Notes: a model not told the origin generated them from the sequence alone. A stretch of 64,000 nt of DNA from Athripsodes cinereus (GCA_947579605.1 OX388310.1:186001-250000); one strand, 5' to 3'; shown: positions 44,544 to 56,250, numbered from the stretch's first letter. Numbers and translations: made by a program.

Positions 44544-46491
44544 AAAAAAAATACTCAGAGTTGCTGAAAAGTCCCCTACGAAACTGGAGGCCCTAAGAAA
44601 TTCGTACAGAGAGCTAGACCGCCTGGTAAAGCAATCTGTGCGCAAAGACAGACGACGTGATGTCGAAGCCAAAATACAGCTTGCACAAACTGCCGCGGCC
44701 AGGAATGACTCGAAGACTCTCTTTGAAATTACCCGCATGTTAGGAGGAAGAGGTCAGAATAAGACTGCTGACTCAATTAATGATAGCAGTGGAAACCTGA
44801 TCTCTGCCCCTGACTTAGTAAGAGGAAGATGGAGAGAACACTTTGAGTTCATTCTAAACCGACCGGACCCCTCCTCACCTTTTGATGTTGGCAATGAGGA
44901 TGGCGACCTAGATATCCCACAGGTATCTGGAATAGCCGAAACCCCCCCAACACATGAGGAGATTGAGGCAGCTGTAAAAAGGCTAAAAAACAACAAGGCC
45001 CCAGGTGAGGATGGAATCCACGCAGAGCTCCTTAAGTATGGCATGAATGTACTTATCCACCCACTGTACCATCTCTTTAACAAGGTGTGGAATGAGGAGC
45101 TCTGTCCGAAAGATTGGAGAAATGGATCCATCGTGACACTTTTCAAGAAGGGAAACCCACTGGAATGCGGAAACTACCGTGGCATAACACTACTGTGTGC
45201 CCGGTAAAGTTCTCTCACAAATCATATTGAGTCGCATTCAAAAACCAGTGTTGGCATCTCTGAGAAAGCAACAATGCGGGTTTGTGCCTGGCAAGTCCTG
45301 TTCGGACGCAATTTTCAGTGCCAGATGCGTACTTCAACAGTCGCAAGAGTTCAACTCACCGCTTGCATGTTGCTTCATTGACTACGAAAAAGCTTTTGAC
45401 AGCCCCCACAAACCAACCATATGGAAAATACTGGCCGCGTATGGCATCCCGCCCAAGGTGGTAACCATGATCAAAGCCCTGCATATGGACTCTGAATGTT
45501 CTGTCAGAACATCAAGTGGTCCAACTGACACCTTCAGGATCACCACTGGAGCCCGGCAGGGCTGTGTATTGGCACCTTTTATCTTTGCCATAACTATGGA
45601 CTACCTGCTCAGAAAATCTATTCTGGGCCCTGGCGGTGTGTCTTTACCACAGTGTGAAAACAGTGAGACGTCTGTGGGAGTGCTGCACGATCTTGAATAT
45701 GCGGATGATCTAGCCCTTTTTGATACATCTGTGGACGGATTACAGTGCAACGCTAATGCTCTTTATGAAAATTCCTTGCGCCTTGGCCTTCGTATCAACG
45801 CTGGTAAAACGGAGTACATATGTAATAGTACATGCACGAGTACTCACACCCCACTAATGGTTGGTAATTCCCAAATATCTCAGGTTAGCAAATTCAGGTA
45901 CCTGGGAGCAACCGAGGGTGATCTCCGGTCGGAATTGCCAATCCGCATAGGGGCAGCTAGTGGGGGTTTCAATAACATGAACAAAGTTTGGAAGGCGTCT
46001 GGACTCAGCATCAGGACAAAATGTCGCTTGTTCAATGCGTGCATCATCCCAATCCTTCTATATGGCTGTGAGTCTTGGCACTTAACCAAGGCTAAGGAGC
46101 GGAAGATACTAAGCTTTGAAAACAGGTGTCTTAGAAGGATTTTGGATGTCAAATGGTATGAACATGTTACAAATGATGCTGTGCGCCGGCGCACCCAGCA
46201 TAGACCTGTAATCTCCGTAATACAGGAGAGACGATGGTCCTGGCTGGGACATGTTTTGAGAATGCCTAATGATAGTTGGCCAAAAAGAGCACTGTTTTTC
46301 CGTCCACAGGGGTTCCGTCGGCCCGGGCGTCCCTCTTTCACAATACACCGTTCCTATGACAACGATATCAGAGCGCAAGGAATGTCGTGGAAAGAGGTGA
46401 CGCAATTGGCACAGAGACGCTCTGAATGGAGGAGGCTGGTTTGTGCCCTGTGTTCCCGAGAGGAGCGTTGAGGGCGATGATGATGATGATG
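44544..46491 (+). mobile_element. RTE-like LINE, 5'-truncated 1.95 kb copy with 15-bp duplication
   Basis: Bounded by the exact repeat aatgttacatcagta at 44529-44543 and 46492-46506. It holds the ORF2 from a point before the RT domain to the stop, then only gagggcgatgatgatgatgat as tail. The endonuclease part is missing. Shorter relatives are at 16889-17051, 20821-20961 and 30953-31239. Assignment to the RTE group is from the ORF2 end and the trinucleotide tail, not from a tree. Confidence 0.85.
44545..46471 (+). pseudogene. RTE-like reverse transcriptase, one frameshift
   Basis: The frame opens at 44545 and runs to 45207, then continues in a second frame from 45197 to TGA 46469. A single missing base at about 45200-45205 explains the switch: GITLLC is followed by PGKVLSQIIL in the other frame. 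Visible in order are VKRLKNNKAPGEDGIHAELL, PKDWRNGSIVTLFKKG, CGNYRGITLL, the frameshift, QCGFVPGKSCSDAIF, FIDYEKAFD, GARQGCVLAPFIF, the catalytic YADD (45698-45709), FRYLGA, ILLYGCESW and RRWSWLGHVLRM. The RT palm is complete but the frameshift and the loss of the endonuclease make it non-autonomous. A zinc-finger-like end is not present. Confidence 0.85.
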
Positions 46492-46506
46492 AATGTTACA
46501 TCAGTA

Positions 46507-47454
46507 GGTATACCTGAAATGTCCAGAAACTTTTTAATAAAAGAATACATACCGTGAAGCGATATTTGTTATTTACACATTTGGTTTTTAAATTTCAATT
46601 CAGACTTTCGCGTCATTCATTGTTAAAAAAGAAACACTACAAATACTCACATCATTAAATAAAAATAAATGATTTTCAAATTTTCTTTTTGACACTAATC
46701 GCTGCATTATCTACAATTAATGTAGCCACTCATGGACTCAATGCAAATATCAGATATATGAAAAGTATTATTGTAAAAATAGTGAAGGTTTTCATAAAAA
46801 GGTATCATCACAAACTGAAAATATATAAACAAGATAGTAAAACAGCTTATAAAATATTCGAAAGGTTTGGTATAAAAAATAAGACAAGGTTTTTAAAAAC
46901 ATTTCGTATCAAAACTTCTTCATGAATATTATGATTTAATTTACCTACTTATTTCATTTCAACATATTATTTTACTGAAGTCGCTGAAATATTTTTTCCA
47001 CAAGGCACCATGACTTATAATTGCTTCCGCTCCTAAAATTAGGATTCCACGTGTTCACATTGCGTATTTATGTATTAGTAATATTATCATTTGATTGAAA
47101 CATACGTTGTAGTTACATCAATATAATATAGCCAGTTATATTTAATTTTATATTTATTTTATTGTATTACAGAAGAAAACAGTTAAGACTAGATTAATAA
47201 TGTACATACCTGTTATATTCTATAATATATCATATTGTGATAATATTACTTCAAGTGTGCTTTACAATATCTATGATCAACATCCACGTCAATTTATGCC
47301 ATATTTAAAAATTGTTTTCACAAAGGTAAAATAATAAAAATACAATTTATTAGGTAATGATGATAATAATATAATGTATGTTCTGCAGATAAGTATTTCT
47401 ATACCTATGCAACTTTCAGGAGCAAGCTGAAAACACTGCTTTTCAAGAAAAGCC
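46507..47454. other. AT-rich intronic sequence, nothing recognised
   Basis: A 78-codon frame at 46689-46925 is lysine-rich and unrecognised. Confidence 0.4.
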
Positions 47455-47510
47455 AAGGCGCCCTTGAGATGTTCACGGATCATTAAACGGTGCCAAATAC
47501 AAATTGTCTT
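47455..47510 (-). repeat. family-G-like fragment
   Basis: aaggcgcccttgagatgttc and cattaaacggtgccaaatac are the reverse complement of the pattern at 15438-15490. Confidence 0.5.
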
Positions 47511-47700
47511 TATTTTTTTTTAAAAAGATATAGGTATCTGGGTTTTGTGTGTTATAAACCCAAATACAACCTTATACACCTTTCACAGTAAGCTATTAAA
47601 AGCTTGTGTCGTGAAAGGGGTGTTTGCCGGTACCTGGTATAGAACCACGGACCCCTTGTTCACGAAGCCGAGACTCTACCTCCAGGCTACCGACGAACTC
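47511..47700 (-). repeat. tRNA-derived SINE family B, copy 4
   Basis: Minus strand: B box region ggttctataccaggtaccgg (mutated), body and hairpins as in 41182-41362, with the tail abutting the family-G-like fragment. Confidence 0.8.
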
Positions 47701-48257
47701 GTTATTATTAGATATTATTATAAAATTATGATAAAATAAAAAGTGGGTCATGTGTAAAACCATGTATACAAACGAGTCTTCAGGCCTCTCCTGAAACCGT
47801 CATAGTCAGTGGCCTGCCTAAAATCTAGAAGCAAACTCTTCCAGAGCTTATTTATGTTCCAATAAATTAATGTTCTTTCAGTCATGTCAGTCATAAAGCA
47901 TCGATATTATTATTATTAGGTATAACGAGATGATTTAATATCTCAATAAAGATATTCTAAGATTATATCTTGCACCTGACCAGCATACTAATATTATTAC
48001 CAAGATATTCATCTCTTTATTTCCTGAACTATGTTCTTATGTTTGTATATACCTATGTATGTGTAATATGCATGCGACAGCTGATAGAGCTATCACAATT
48101 ACTATGATTTGATCTGCACTAAAGATGTTCATCCATACATATAATTTGGTTATCAAAGGATTCGCCTTCTTATTAATAAGTGTGGATCGATTTAGACAAG
48201 TGATTACTAATTACTGGAATACTGAATAGTGCAAAAATGTACTCGTACAACCTTTTG
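47701..48257. other. AT-rich intronic sequence
   Basis: Nothing recognised. Confidence 0.4.
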
Positions 48258-48345
48258 ATTTGATTTTTATGAAGAGAAACGTCTTTTGTCTTTATGAGTT
48301 GACAATGTCTTTGAAAGACGAAAGAGGTCTCTCAATAAAAATCAG
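48258..48345. repeat. foldback family (FB), diverged copy
   Basis: atttttatgaagagaaacgt, then cttttgtctttatgagttga against aagacgaaagaggtctctca and ataaaaat. The arms pair imperfectly. Confidence 0.65.
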
Positions 48346-49619
48346 TATAGTCGAATAAAACACTTGTTTTTTATTTAATAAGTTTCAAGTAATGGATTAT
48401 TCCATTAATTTAATTTCGCTTAATTTTTTATACCACAATTCTAGCTATAAGTTTAAGTTACCCAACTTTTGGTCATCTTACTTATTTCTTACTAAAATTA
48501 TCTTCCTAAGAGTTTTGTTTTTGAGATGTGCCTACCTATTTGTTTGTTTGTTGCTTGTTTTAAGCCCAAACACACCAACAAAGAGTTGAACTTTGAAATT
48601 TTTTTAATGATATGCTGATTTGGATATAAGTAGTCCTGATGTCGTGATTTTAGAGAAAAGCTTTCACATACTATTTAATGTCATAAATTTTGTAGCAAAT
48701 TTAATTGAAATAAATTTATGGATGACACACTTGTCAATCAATCATCAATCTTTTCGAATAAACTATAGCAGTACATTTAATGAATAAATGAGGCGTTCAA
48801 AGCAAAAATGGACTAAGTCACATGATGACAAATTTTCAAGACAAAGGTAGATTAAACTTCATCTAACATTGTAATCTGAAGTTAAGTCTAGTTTACTTTT
48901 GAATCGAAGAATCTCAAATTTAACATAAATTCCCATATTTAACTCAATATTGGCATCATGTGGCTTACTTCACTTTTGCTTTGAATTCCTCAAATAACAT
49001 TACCATAACTATAATATCCTTAAGACTTGTAAATGTCCCTTAATACAATTACAAGACTGTCAAATGGTCTTTAAGTTGAGCATCATACACACAAATTGTA
49101 TTATAGCTTAAATATGTAGTCAGAGGGATCAAGCAGAAGTATGGTGAGGGATAGACATAACAATGGTACTAGTAACCACTCCTAAAACATATATGAGAAG
49201 TGACTGTAAGAAAGGTATTTATAATACAAGTCCGTAACATACAGAGAATGTGAATATGATTGTGATATGGACTTAGGTACCTATGTTATGAGAAGGAACT
49301 AACACATGTCAGTTCTGAAGAGCAAGGGATGTTAAATATTGTAATGAATTAACCTTGTGGATTGAGGTTAAGGTGGAAAATAGAGATGCTGGAAATATAA
49401 TTGTGTTTTTTGAAATCAATTAACGTAATTTACTTTTTACTTAAGTTTGTAGACGAGCTAAAAAATAATCTATAAAAAACGTAAAAACATAGTTTTGGTA
49501 TAGTTAATATTCTAAAAGATATCTGGATAGGTGAATTTCATATGGCATCAGGCTTTTAAGTTTTTGTGTAATCATGAGTGATCATATGGAGATAAAAATT
49601 ATTATTATTTTAAAAATAT
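48346..49619. other. AT-rich intronic sequence, nothing recognised
   Basis: No supported feature. Confidence 0.45.
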
Positions 49620-49965
49620 CACCCTGCACTGAGACCATAACAGCTTTTGGCCAAGGCGATCTCAGCAGGAAAAATGAAAAAAAGAAATGCCAACAACGAG
49701 ACAGAAAAACACAAAAGATATCATCAAAACTATGGATGTATACCTAACGCTGAGAAGTGTGAATGGCAATTCTACCACAGAGTTCAAGAAAAGGTGTAAT
49801 ATTTAGTAAAAAAATAAATAGTTAATCAACCTGTTATCATCGTGGATGTAAAACAACTCATACACCCTCACCCTTGAAAATACCCGCTACAGATGTGAGC
49901 GAAACGTAGTAATAGAAATTACTTTCAACGCCATGCCAACTCAGTCCGAAAGAAATATTTTTTTA
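49620..49965. repeat. unclassified repeat sharing a block with 53438-53470
   Basis: The block gctgagaagtgtgaatggca at 49751 recurs inverted at 53438-53470. The remainder (caacctgttatcatcgtgga, gatgtgagcgaaacgtag) looks like a retroelement end, but the class cannot be fixed. Confidence 0.4.
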
Positions 49966-50574
49966 CTCATATTATGAATTATAGCTACTTTCGATAATCG
50001 AAACTGTTTAGTCGATTGATGTTGTCCATCACTAATGTTAAGAAGGTGGATATTAAATGTTATTCGGGAGAATCATTATTAGTGAGGCACACAAATGTAA
50101 GATATCAGGGTGAGTTGAGTGATCGGGGGAAGATTTGAGAAGAGAATATAATTCTAATACTTAAAATAACTGTTGTACAGCTGTTAATGTACCTATATAT
50201 TATAATTAATATTATGAAATAAGAACTAAGCGGAGACTTATCTGCTTAATAATATTTCATTTATTTAACAATGGATTTATCCCAAACAATCTGCCCTTTA
50301 CCAATACGAGAATAACATCAACGTACCTATTGTATGTATTTTATACTAAATAAATGTCAATGTGTGTTTGTCTCTTAATCAAATCCACAGCATTCAGCCG
50401 ATTATGTTAAAATTCGGTATTTTTTATTTACTTGGATATATCCATGAGTGTACCTAGGATTTCTCCTAGGCTTAGCAAATTGGTGTAGGAATTTGGAACA
50501 TTTCACCGTCTCGTTTTCGATCGACAATTTTAGAGCCATCTTATATTCAATCATGTATAAGCATGTTGTTACAA
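49966..50574. other. AT-rich intronic sequence
   Basis: A Helitron-like feel at 50350-50430 could not be substantiated. Confidence 0.35.
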
Positions 50575-50775
50575 TTGAAGATCAAAGATTTGACAAATTG
50601 GGGAGAGATTGGAGACTACATGAAGACAAAAGAAGTAGAGGAAGAACTCCTACTCAATGGTATGATGACATCAAAATAATCGCAGGTAACTGGTTGCAGA
50701 AAGCTCAGGACAGATATGCCTGGAGATGAATGGGGGAGGCTTATGTTCAGCAGTGGACAGGAATAGTTGTATAAG
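50575..50775 (+). pseudogene. LINE remnant (ORF2 C terminus)
   Basis: Encodes GRDWRLHEDKRSRGRTPTQW, YDDIKIIAGNWLQKAQDR and YAWR, then a stop followed by MGEAYVQQWTGI in the same frame. The GRP-x-x-W-DD-I...W-x-x-AQDR-x-W pattern and the QQWT end are typical of a LINE ORF2 terminus. Truncated and stop-interrupted; distinct from the other LINE remnants here. Confidence 0.7.
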
Positions 50776-50954
50776 TAGGTAAAACATTAAGTTCTACTTC
50801 TAGAGAAGGGCAGTTTTTCTCTTCGATGCCTATTTTCTGTACGATTCCCATATTTTAATTTAACATTTTTTTCCTAATTGCGTACTACTTTAGAGATCTA
50901 AAGGAGACAGCTGTACCTTTTTGCCATCTCCCTGGGTACGTTCAGGTGATTTAA

Positions 50955-51035
50955 TTTAATTTACGGACACGAACATGAATAGAGGAGGCTAGTTTCTGAC
51001 TTGTGCTCGCTGGAGGAGCATTGAAACGCGATTAG
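50955..51035 (+). repeat. RTE-like LINE 3' scrap
   Basis: gaatagaggaggctagtttc, then ttgtgctcgctggaggagca, matching the end of 44544-46491 with several changes. Confidence 0.55.
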
Positions 51036-52451
51036 ATAATATACAAGCCTTGATATACGATATCGTTTATGAATGATATTATTTTTCTCAGTAATAATAT
51101 CAGCGCCTTGACTAGAATATCCAACTTTTTTTTCAAATTCATCACATATTTTTTATCAAAGCCACTGAGTAGAAAGCTAGTATTGTACATATTTAAACTT
51201 ATCTAAGAGGATTCATAATCTCCAATAACCACAATCGTATTGTCGGATGGAAATTTCTATTTGACTCTGTCTTCTTAAATACTAAATACCACTTTCCTAC
51301 TTATAACATCATCCTCCCTCTGATCTCTGATGTTTGCCACCCCACCCCCCTAGAAGCTTAACTCGACGATTGTTTACTAAAATGTTTAATCAATCCTTTA
51401 TGTAGGTACTTATTGAGAGGTTTCTTATTGATATCAAACCATTTAATATTTATTATTTAATACTTATTAATATTAAATTATTATTAATAACTTCATCTCT
51501 TAGCAATAATAAATACAAAAATACTTTGTGCTTATACAATAAATACTCAATACTTCATAGTGTAATATCCCTCCTACCAATTATATTTCCACCTTTTCCC
51601 TCCTAGTATGACTCTAGTCCATTTCCACTTGTATTCACCAGCTATCTCAGTCGGGCAGGGCAAGAGTCTCAGTCAGGGATATCGTAAAGTTACTAGATTG
51701 GTTTCATAGTTAGAAAAAACACAGTTTAAGTTAAAGAAACATTTATTGAAGGTTTAAATTTTAACAATGCCCGGTTCAACGCAATTACACACACACACAC
51801 AGATTTTTACATATGCACAAGAATTAGTATTATTCAACAGGTTCTAATATTAAAATTAATGATGATTCACTGTCACTGTTTGTACTTCACATTTACGGTT
51901 ATAAGTTAATTCTAACGACAATTTATCAAGCTTTTAATTATTTATTTCGGCTGCTACCCGGTGTAAAACACCAGGCAGCAGCGTAGATGGCGGCCGAGAG
52001 GGAGAGAATGAAGTTGGTCGCAGAGGGTCAACCAAGAGATTTAAACAAATGTCAAGTTAAGGTCTATATTATATTAGCGGGATTCTTTCTTTCAAAAAGT
52101 CAAACTGTAACTATGTAAATCTAATATGGAAATACTCTAATATTTTTGTACTGTTATTTTAACTACGACAATAGGTACATCAGGATTATAATCAACCATT
52201 CACTTGTAACCTGACTTATTCAAAATACGAGATTCAACACACTAGCAGCTTAACATAGAATACACTTTGGTATTGTAGGTAAGTACATAGTAGAATTCCA
52301 TATAAGATTGGACATTATATGGGTATTTTTTTTTATCAATAGTATTTTAATTAATGAGAAATACGCCTAATATTATCAACAAAAGATAATCTCTGTCTTA
52401 AGATGAAAGAGTTGTGTTAGTAAAAAGACAAATGTTTTTTTTGGATCATGG
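51036..52451. other. intronic sequence with a GC-richer unresolved block
   Basis: 51640-52080 contains a CA microsatellite (51789-51802), a hairpin ctgct...ggtgt/acacc...agcag (51950-51985) and purine-rich sequence. It may be a solo LTR or other old element, but I cannot identify termini or a duplication. Confidence 0.35.
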
Positions 52452-52499
52452 ATTTTTATGGAGAGAGACGTCTTTCTACTTCCAAATAAAGACGTAGGT
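52452..52499. repeat. foldback family (FB), partial arm
   Basis: atttttatggagagagacgt followed by ctttctacttccaaataaag. Upstream, 52285-52310 resembles the FB flank gtagaattccatat. Confidence 0.55.
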
Positions 52500-52779
52500 A
52501 TGTTTTCCGATTAACATTATTAATGAATTTTGTCGCTTTTATTATGATAAAATTATTTTATATTCGATATGACTATTAATTTTACATATTATTACTTTTT
52601 AACTTTTTTGACAGTGTTCTCTCTCTTGATTCGACTTAATTTTGTTTCTCAGTTTATCTGTATTTTCTTAATTATGTAAGAAACTTACGCCGTTTATTGT
52701 TGAAATGAATTAATATAATTTCATTAATTGTATCGGCATTTACTTTGTTACACTTCATTTTAAATTATGAAATAAAATA

Positions 52780-52975
52780 AAATAAATATTTATTATTATT
52801 TTGTTTTGTGTTACTGTTGAGTAAGACTAACGCACGACCGGTTTCGCGGACTCCGAGTTCGCATCATCAGGTGCTGATCTATACTGAATCAAACAAAACA
52901 AATACAAAAGTTCGTTAGGATTTACAGTGAGGGTGTCGGGGTAGGCGGGGTCGTGTGTTAGTCTTATTTTGAATT
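52780..52975 (-). mobile_element. hammerhead-bearing retroelement fragment
   Basis: A GC-richer island in AT-rich sequence. Read on the minus strand it contains a C-rich segment, the ribozyme-like fold at 52885-52820 and an A/T simple tail (aaaataataataaatattta). An 18-bp inverted repeat with one mismatch pairs 52949-52966 with 52822-52839. No open frame is present. The arrangement recalls Penelope-like pLTR ends or retrozymes. Confidence 0.55.
52820..52885 (-). ncRNA. hammerhead ribozyme-like fold 1
   Basis: On the minus strand every conserved core position is present in order. CUGAUGA is at 52870-52864. Stem II, GCG-A-ACU-CGG-AGU-C-CGC, has one A-C mismatch. GAAA is at 52845-52842. The ACCGGU palindrome provides stem III, and C at 52836 is the cleavage residue in GUC. 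Stem I pairs GCAC (52874-52871) with GUGC (52835-52832). Beyond an internal loop (CA/GUUA) it extends by AGAU/GUCU and, past one bulged U, AGUA/UACU. An extra U separates CUGAUGA from stem II. The zero-loop stem III would need dimerisation, as described for minimal hammerheads of Penelope-like elements and retrozymes. Activity is not proven. Confidence 0.65.
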
Positions 52976-53424
52976 AATATAATTTAATATATGAATACGC
53001 ATGAACTTTGTCAGTTATTTATTAGAATCACGATGATATGAATTATATTAATATGATTTGTTTTAGGCTCAAGAATCAATAATTAAATTTTCGCGAATGA
53101 ATAAATACCACATGTTGATTATGTTAAAATTCTAATAACATTCTTACTACATAATCGATCGTTCTATTGAATAACATTGTTTTCTATTATAGTGTAGTTA
53201 TGGAATTGATTATTGAATTGTAGGCCCAGACTAAGGCGCTTTATTTATTTGATTATTTATAAAATTATAAAAGTTACAATTTCTTTTATAATTTATTTAC
53301 ACATTAATTTCAACTTACTTCTATTACTATCAGTTAAATGTAAACATTCCAGTCATACTTAAATTACTTAGATATATCGATTTCTTTTTTTTTAACTTAA
53401 AAAAAAAAAAACTTTTTCTTTTTT
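52976..53424. other. AT-rich intronic sequence
   Basis: Nothing recognised. Confidence 0.4.
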
Positions 53425-53480
53425 TTTATACGCGGCGGCAGAATTGCCATCCACACTTCTCAGCATTATACAACGTACGT
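53425..53480. repeat. repeat block shared with 49740-49785
   Basis: gcggcggcagaattgccatc, then cacacttctcagcatta, the reverse complement of the block near 49751. Confidence 0.5.
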
Positions 53481-53542
53481 TTTATTTGAACTTACTTTTA
53501 TTTTTATTTTATTCAACTCACTGTATACATTTTATTCTTAAA

Positions 53543-53930
53543 TTACTTACATTCATATCTTTTCAAATTTAAAATTTTTGTTTTACATATTGCATACATT
53601 TCTTCCGAAAAGAGGAAAGACTCCGAGCTTATACCTTTATAGAATAAACTATTCGATCTGCCTGTTAATCTTGCTTTTGGTATTCTAAAATCATTTCCTC
53701 TTCTCGTAGTGTACCTATGATATTCGTAATTGTGTGTCAAGTTCTGTCCCAGGTAGCTTGGCAGCATACCTTTTACTATTTTAAATATAAAAATAAGAGT
53801 ATTCAAGTATACTCTTTGTTTGGCCGTCATGAAGTTTAGTATTTCCAACATTATTTTAATTTTAGCATATTTATTATACCCTAAAATAATGTTTGAGATT
53901 GTTGACAGCATTAATTAAAAACGATTTTTT
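53543..53930 (-). pseudogene. CR1/Jockey-type LINE ORF2 C-terminal remnant
   Basis: A 122-codon minus-strand frame with FMTAKQRVYLNTLIFIFKIV, GMLPSYLGQNLTHNYEYH, YTTRRGNDFRIPKAR and NSLFYKGIS. This is the end of a CR1/Jockey-type ORF2 (the QRV-x-x-NTLIFIFKI...YTTRR-x-DF...SLFYKG pattern). Upstream domains are missing. It differs from the LINEs at 6370-11262 and 32638-33718. Confidence 0.75.
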
Positions 53931-54307
53931 TGGACAGTATAAAAATAAAAAAAATAGTCACATAAACGAATCAATTATTGAAAATAAAACTGAAAACTTA
54001 TACGAGTATATTGATGATTTTATAAATAGTATATAAACGTTAATATATTCATTCCAATAGTTTTAAATTTAATCATAGTGATTCATGGTGTTGATTTGTG
54101 TTGAGTGAAAGAAAATGTTATTATTGTCAATCATATTCTTTTTTATAAGTGCTATACGATACTGAAATGTTACAAATGTGCCTAAAGTTAAAAAATAATT
54201 TTCATAATCGAGATTCACGTATTCTTCATAATATCATGTTTTGTATGTGCATAGGTATCTCATAATTATGTGAAACATAAATAATTTATTCTTTTTGAAT
54301 AAGAGTA
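53931..54307. other. AT-rich intronic sequence
   Basis: Nothing recognised. Confidence 0.4.
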
Positions 54308-54997
54308 GGGCCAATTCTGAATCTTAATGAACTAACTAACTAAAAAGTTGATTAATATTAGTTATTATGTAGTATTCAGCATTAGTTATGAACTATAAAC
54401 AACTATAAACTCGAGAACCACCAAGTGCAAACGGTAAAATCTATGGGACAAACTAATATTACTCAGTGATGCCGCAATACAAAATGTTTTATACGTTCCG
54501 ATTTACACTTCTGGCAACAATTTAATAGTTGTCGCGCGTGAAAACTGTGAAATGTCAGATTTGCCGATATATTTTGGCGTTCGTATTTGCGTCGGTGGTG
54601 GTTTAATTTACAATTTATACATGCTAAGAGTTGCCCTAAAAGTATAAATTTTTACATTTAATTGAAAAAACAACTTAATACTTCCAAAATATAGCAATAT
54701 TCTGCGGTAAAATGACAGCAACTAATAATATTCGCACATTAAAAGTCGCGAATAAAATTCTGCCAAAACCAACCTATTTTAGTCGTCGGCTGTCAACTAA
54801 AATTTCATTCTGAATACGAAATCCATAGATTCTCGAAATTTATAGTTGTACTAAGGTGTCAAAATGAACTAATGAACTAAATTAGTACGGAAAACTGTGA
54901 ATACGAATTAGAACTAATTATCATGACTCAACTATCTTCTCACACTTAGTTGACTTAGTTAGTGCAACTAAACTATTTTATGATTCAGAATTGGCCA
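54308..54997. mobile_element. 0.7 kb non-autonomous DNA transposon, copy 2
   Basis: Same element as 4032-4728, same orientation, again flanked by TA on both sides and with identical termini. It is 7 bp shorter because of small indels (for example in the gagggccctaaa region of copy 1). Confidence 0.85.
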
Positions 54998-55399
54998 TAG
55001 TACATATATATTCTTACATAAATCTACTTTATTCGACTAACTGCGCAAGTTAATATGCCAAAATAAAACTGATTTAGCAACGTTTTGGAATTTACTTCGC
55101 ACTGAAATATAAAACATGGGATAATGGGTCTATTGCAATAATACAAGTCGATTTTGGAAAATATATATTACATAGCGCCTTATTCGTAGGAGGTGTTCAA
55201 TTATTATTCGTCTGTGTAGAAATTGATTGATCTGCTTTAAAAAGTCATTAATGACAAATGTAATTTGATATTGTCGAAGTGGAAATATTATTATGTTTAA
55301 TTCTAATTTACCCCGTGGGGTGAATCGAATAGCGTACCTAAGTCTTAATGTTAAAGGAATATATTTGAGAAACATCATATAAGTATACTATACTGTATT
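54998..55399. other. AT-rich intronic sequence
   Basis: Nothing recognised. Confidence 0.4.
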
Positions 55400-55545
55400 A
55401 TACCATTACATAGTCCACAATAAGGATAACCATCAGACCAGCTGCGTTTAATAAACATGCAAGCTGCCCTCTCCGTTCCAAAGAAAATTAAGACTTTCAG
55501 GACGGGTAGCAAACCTCATCGCTGAAATTAAGATGTAAACTTTGT
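55400..55545 (-). repeat. family A copy, tail half, diverged
   Basis: ttataccattac, then cagaccagctgcgtttaata, aacatgcaagctgccctctc and gcaaacctcatcgctgaaat. Confidence 0.7.
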
Positions 55546-56250
55546 GAATTACTTCTGGGAAGTAAAATGGGAATATACACAAGTTTTTTTTAAGTAGTAA
55601 AAATATATAAAATAAAAGCACTGTTAACTTTCACTTAATTGTTATTTTTTTATTAAATGCTTTTCGGATATACGTTCATCTTCACTAATAAGGCTTTTGT
55701 AAATTATAAAATAGTTAAAATAAATAACATAATTAGATATGCTTGTGTTTATTCAGAATAAGAGAACGAATGAATGGAAATTATTCATATCAGATTATTA
55801 CTTTGTTTCAACATCAAAAATAATGACTAAATGTGTTAATCTTCATCAAGTCCAGTGAGTAATTATCAAGAGATTTATATAAAAGGGTTTTCATTAGATT
55901 TATTAAACCATTATAATAATAACCACGCAAATTAAAATGACGAAATAAATAATAATAATAATATTGGTTAATTCGTTGAATATAATTTTCATGTTTACGG
56001 TCGATGAGTCTTGTGTTTAACTGACAGTAGAGAGAGAGAGAGAGGGATGATAAAGGGTAAGGGTGGGGGGAATTATTAAACATTATTATTATTATTATAA
56101 TCATTTATCCAAAACCCCACAATCTGGTGAATATTTAACCGAGAAGAAAATCCTTTATGGAGTCACCATGATCGGTGATGCGTTATAATAACTCCAAGTT
56201 AGTAGATATACTAACTGATCTACTATACTAGACTTTGCTACTAGATATTA
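55546..56250. other. AT-rich sequence with simple repeats
   Basis: An AG run at 56027-56045 and ATT/TTA runs at 55950-55965 and 56081-56099. Nothing else is recognised. Confidence 0.45.

Noticed and set aside
49895..49935. Hammerhead-like gatgtgagcgaaacgtag
   Set aside because: GAAAC and a CUAC/GUAG pairing are present, but CUGAUGA is not; no stem II can be drawn.
50345..50430. Helitron 5' region
   Set aside because: Only a vague resemblance in ccgattatgttaaaattcgg; no TC start, CTRR end or terminal hairpin was found.
51640..52080. Solo LTR
   Set aside because: GC-richer with a hairpin, but no TG...CA termini, primer-binding site or target duplication could be identified.
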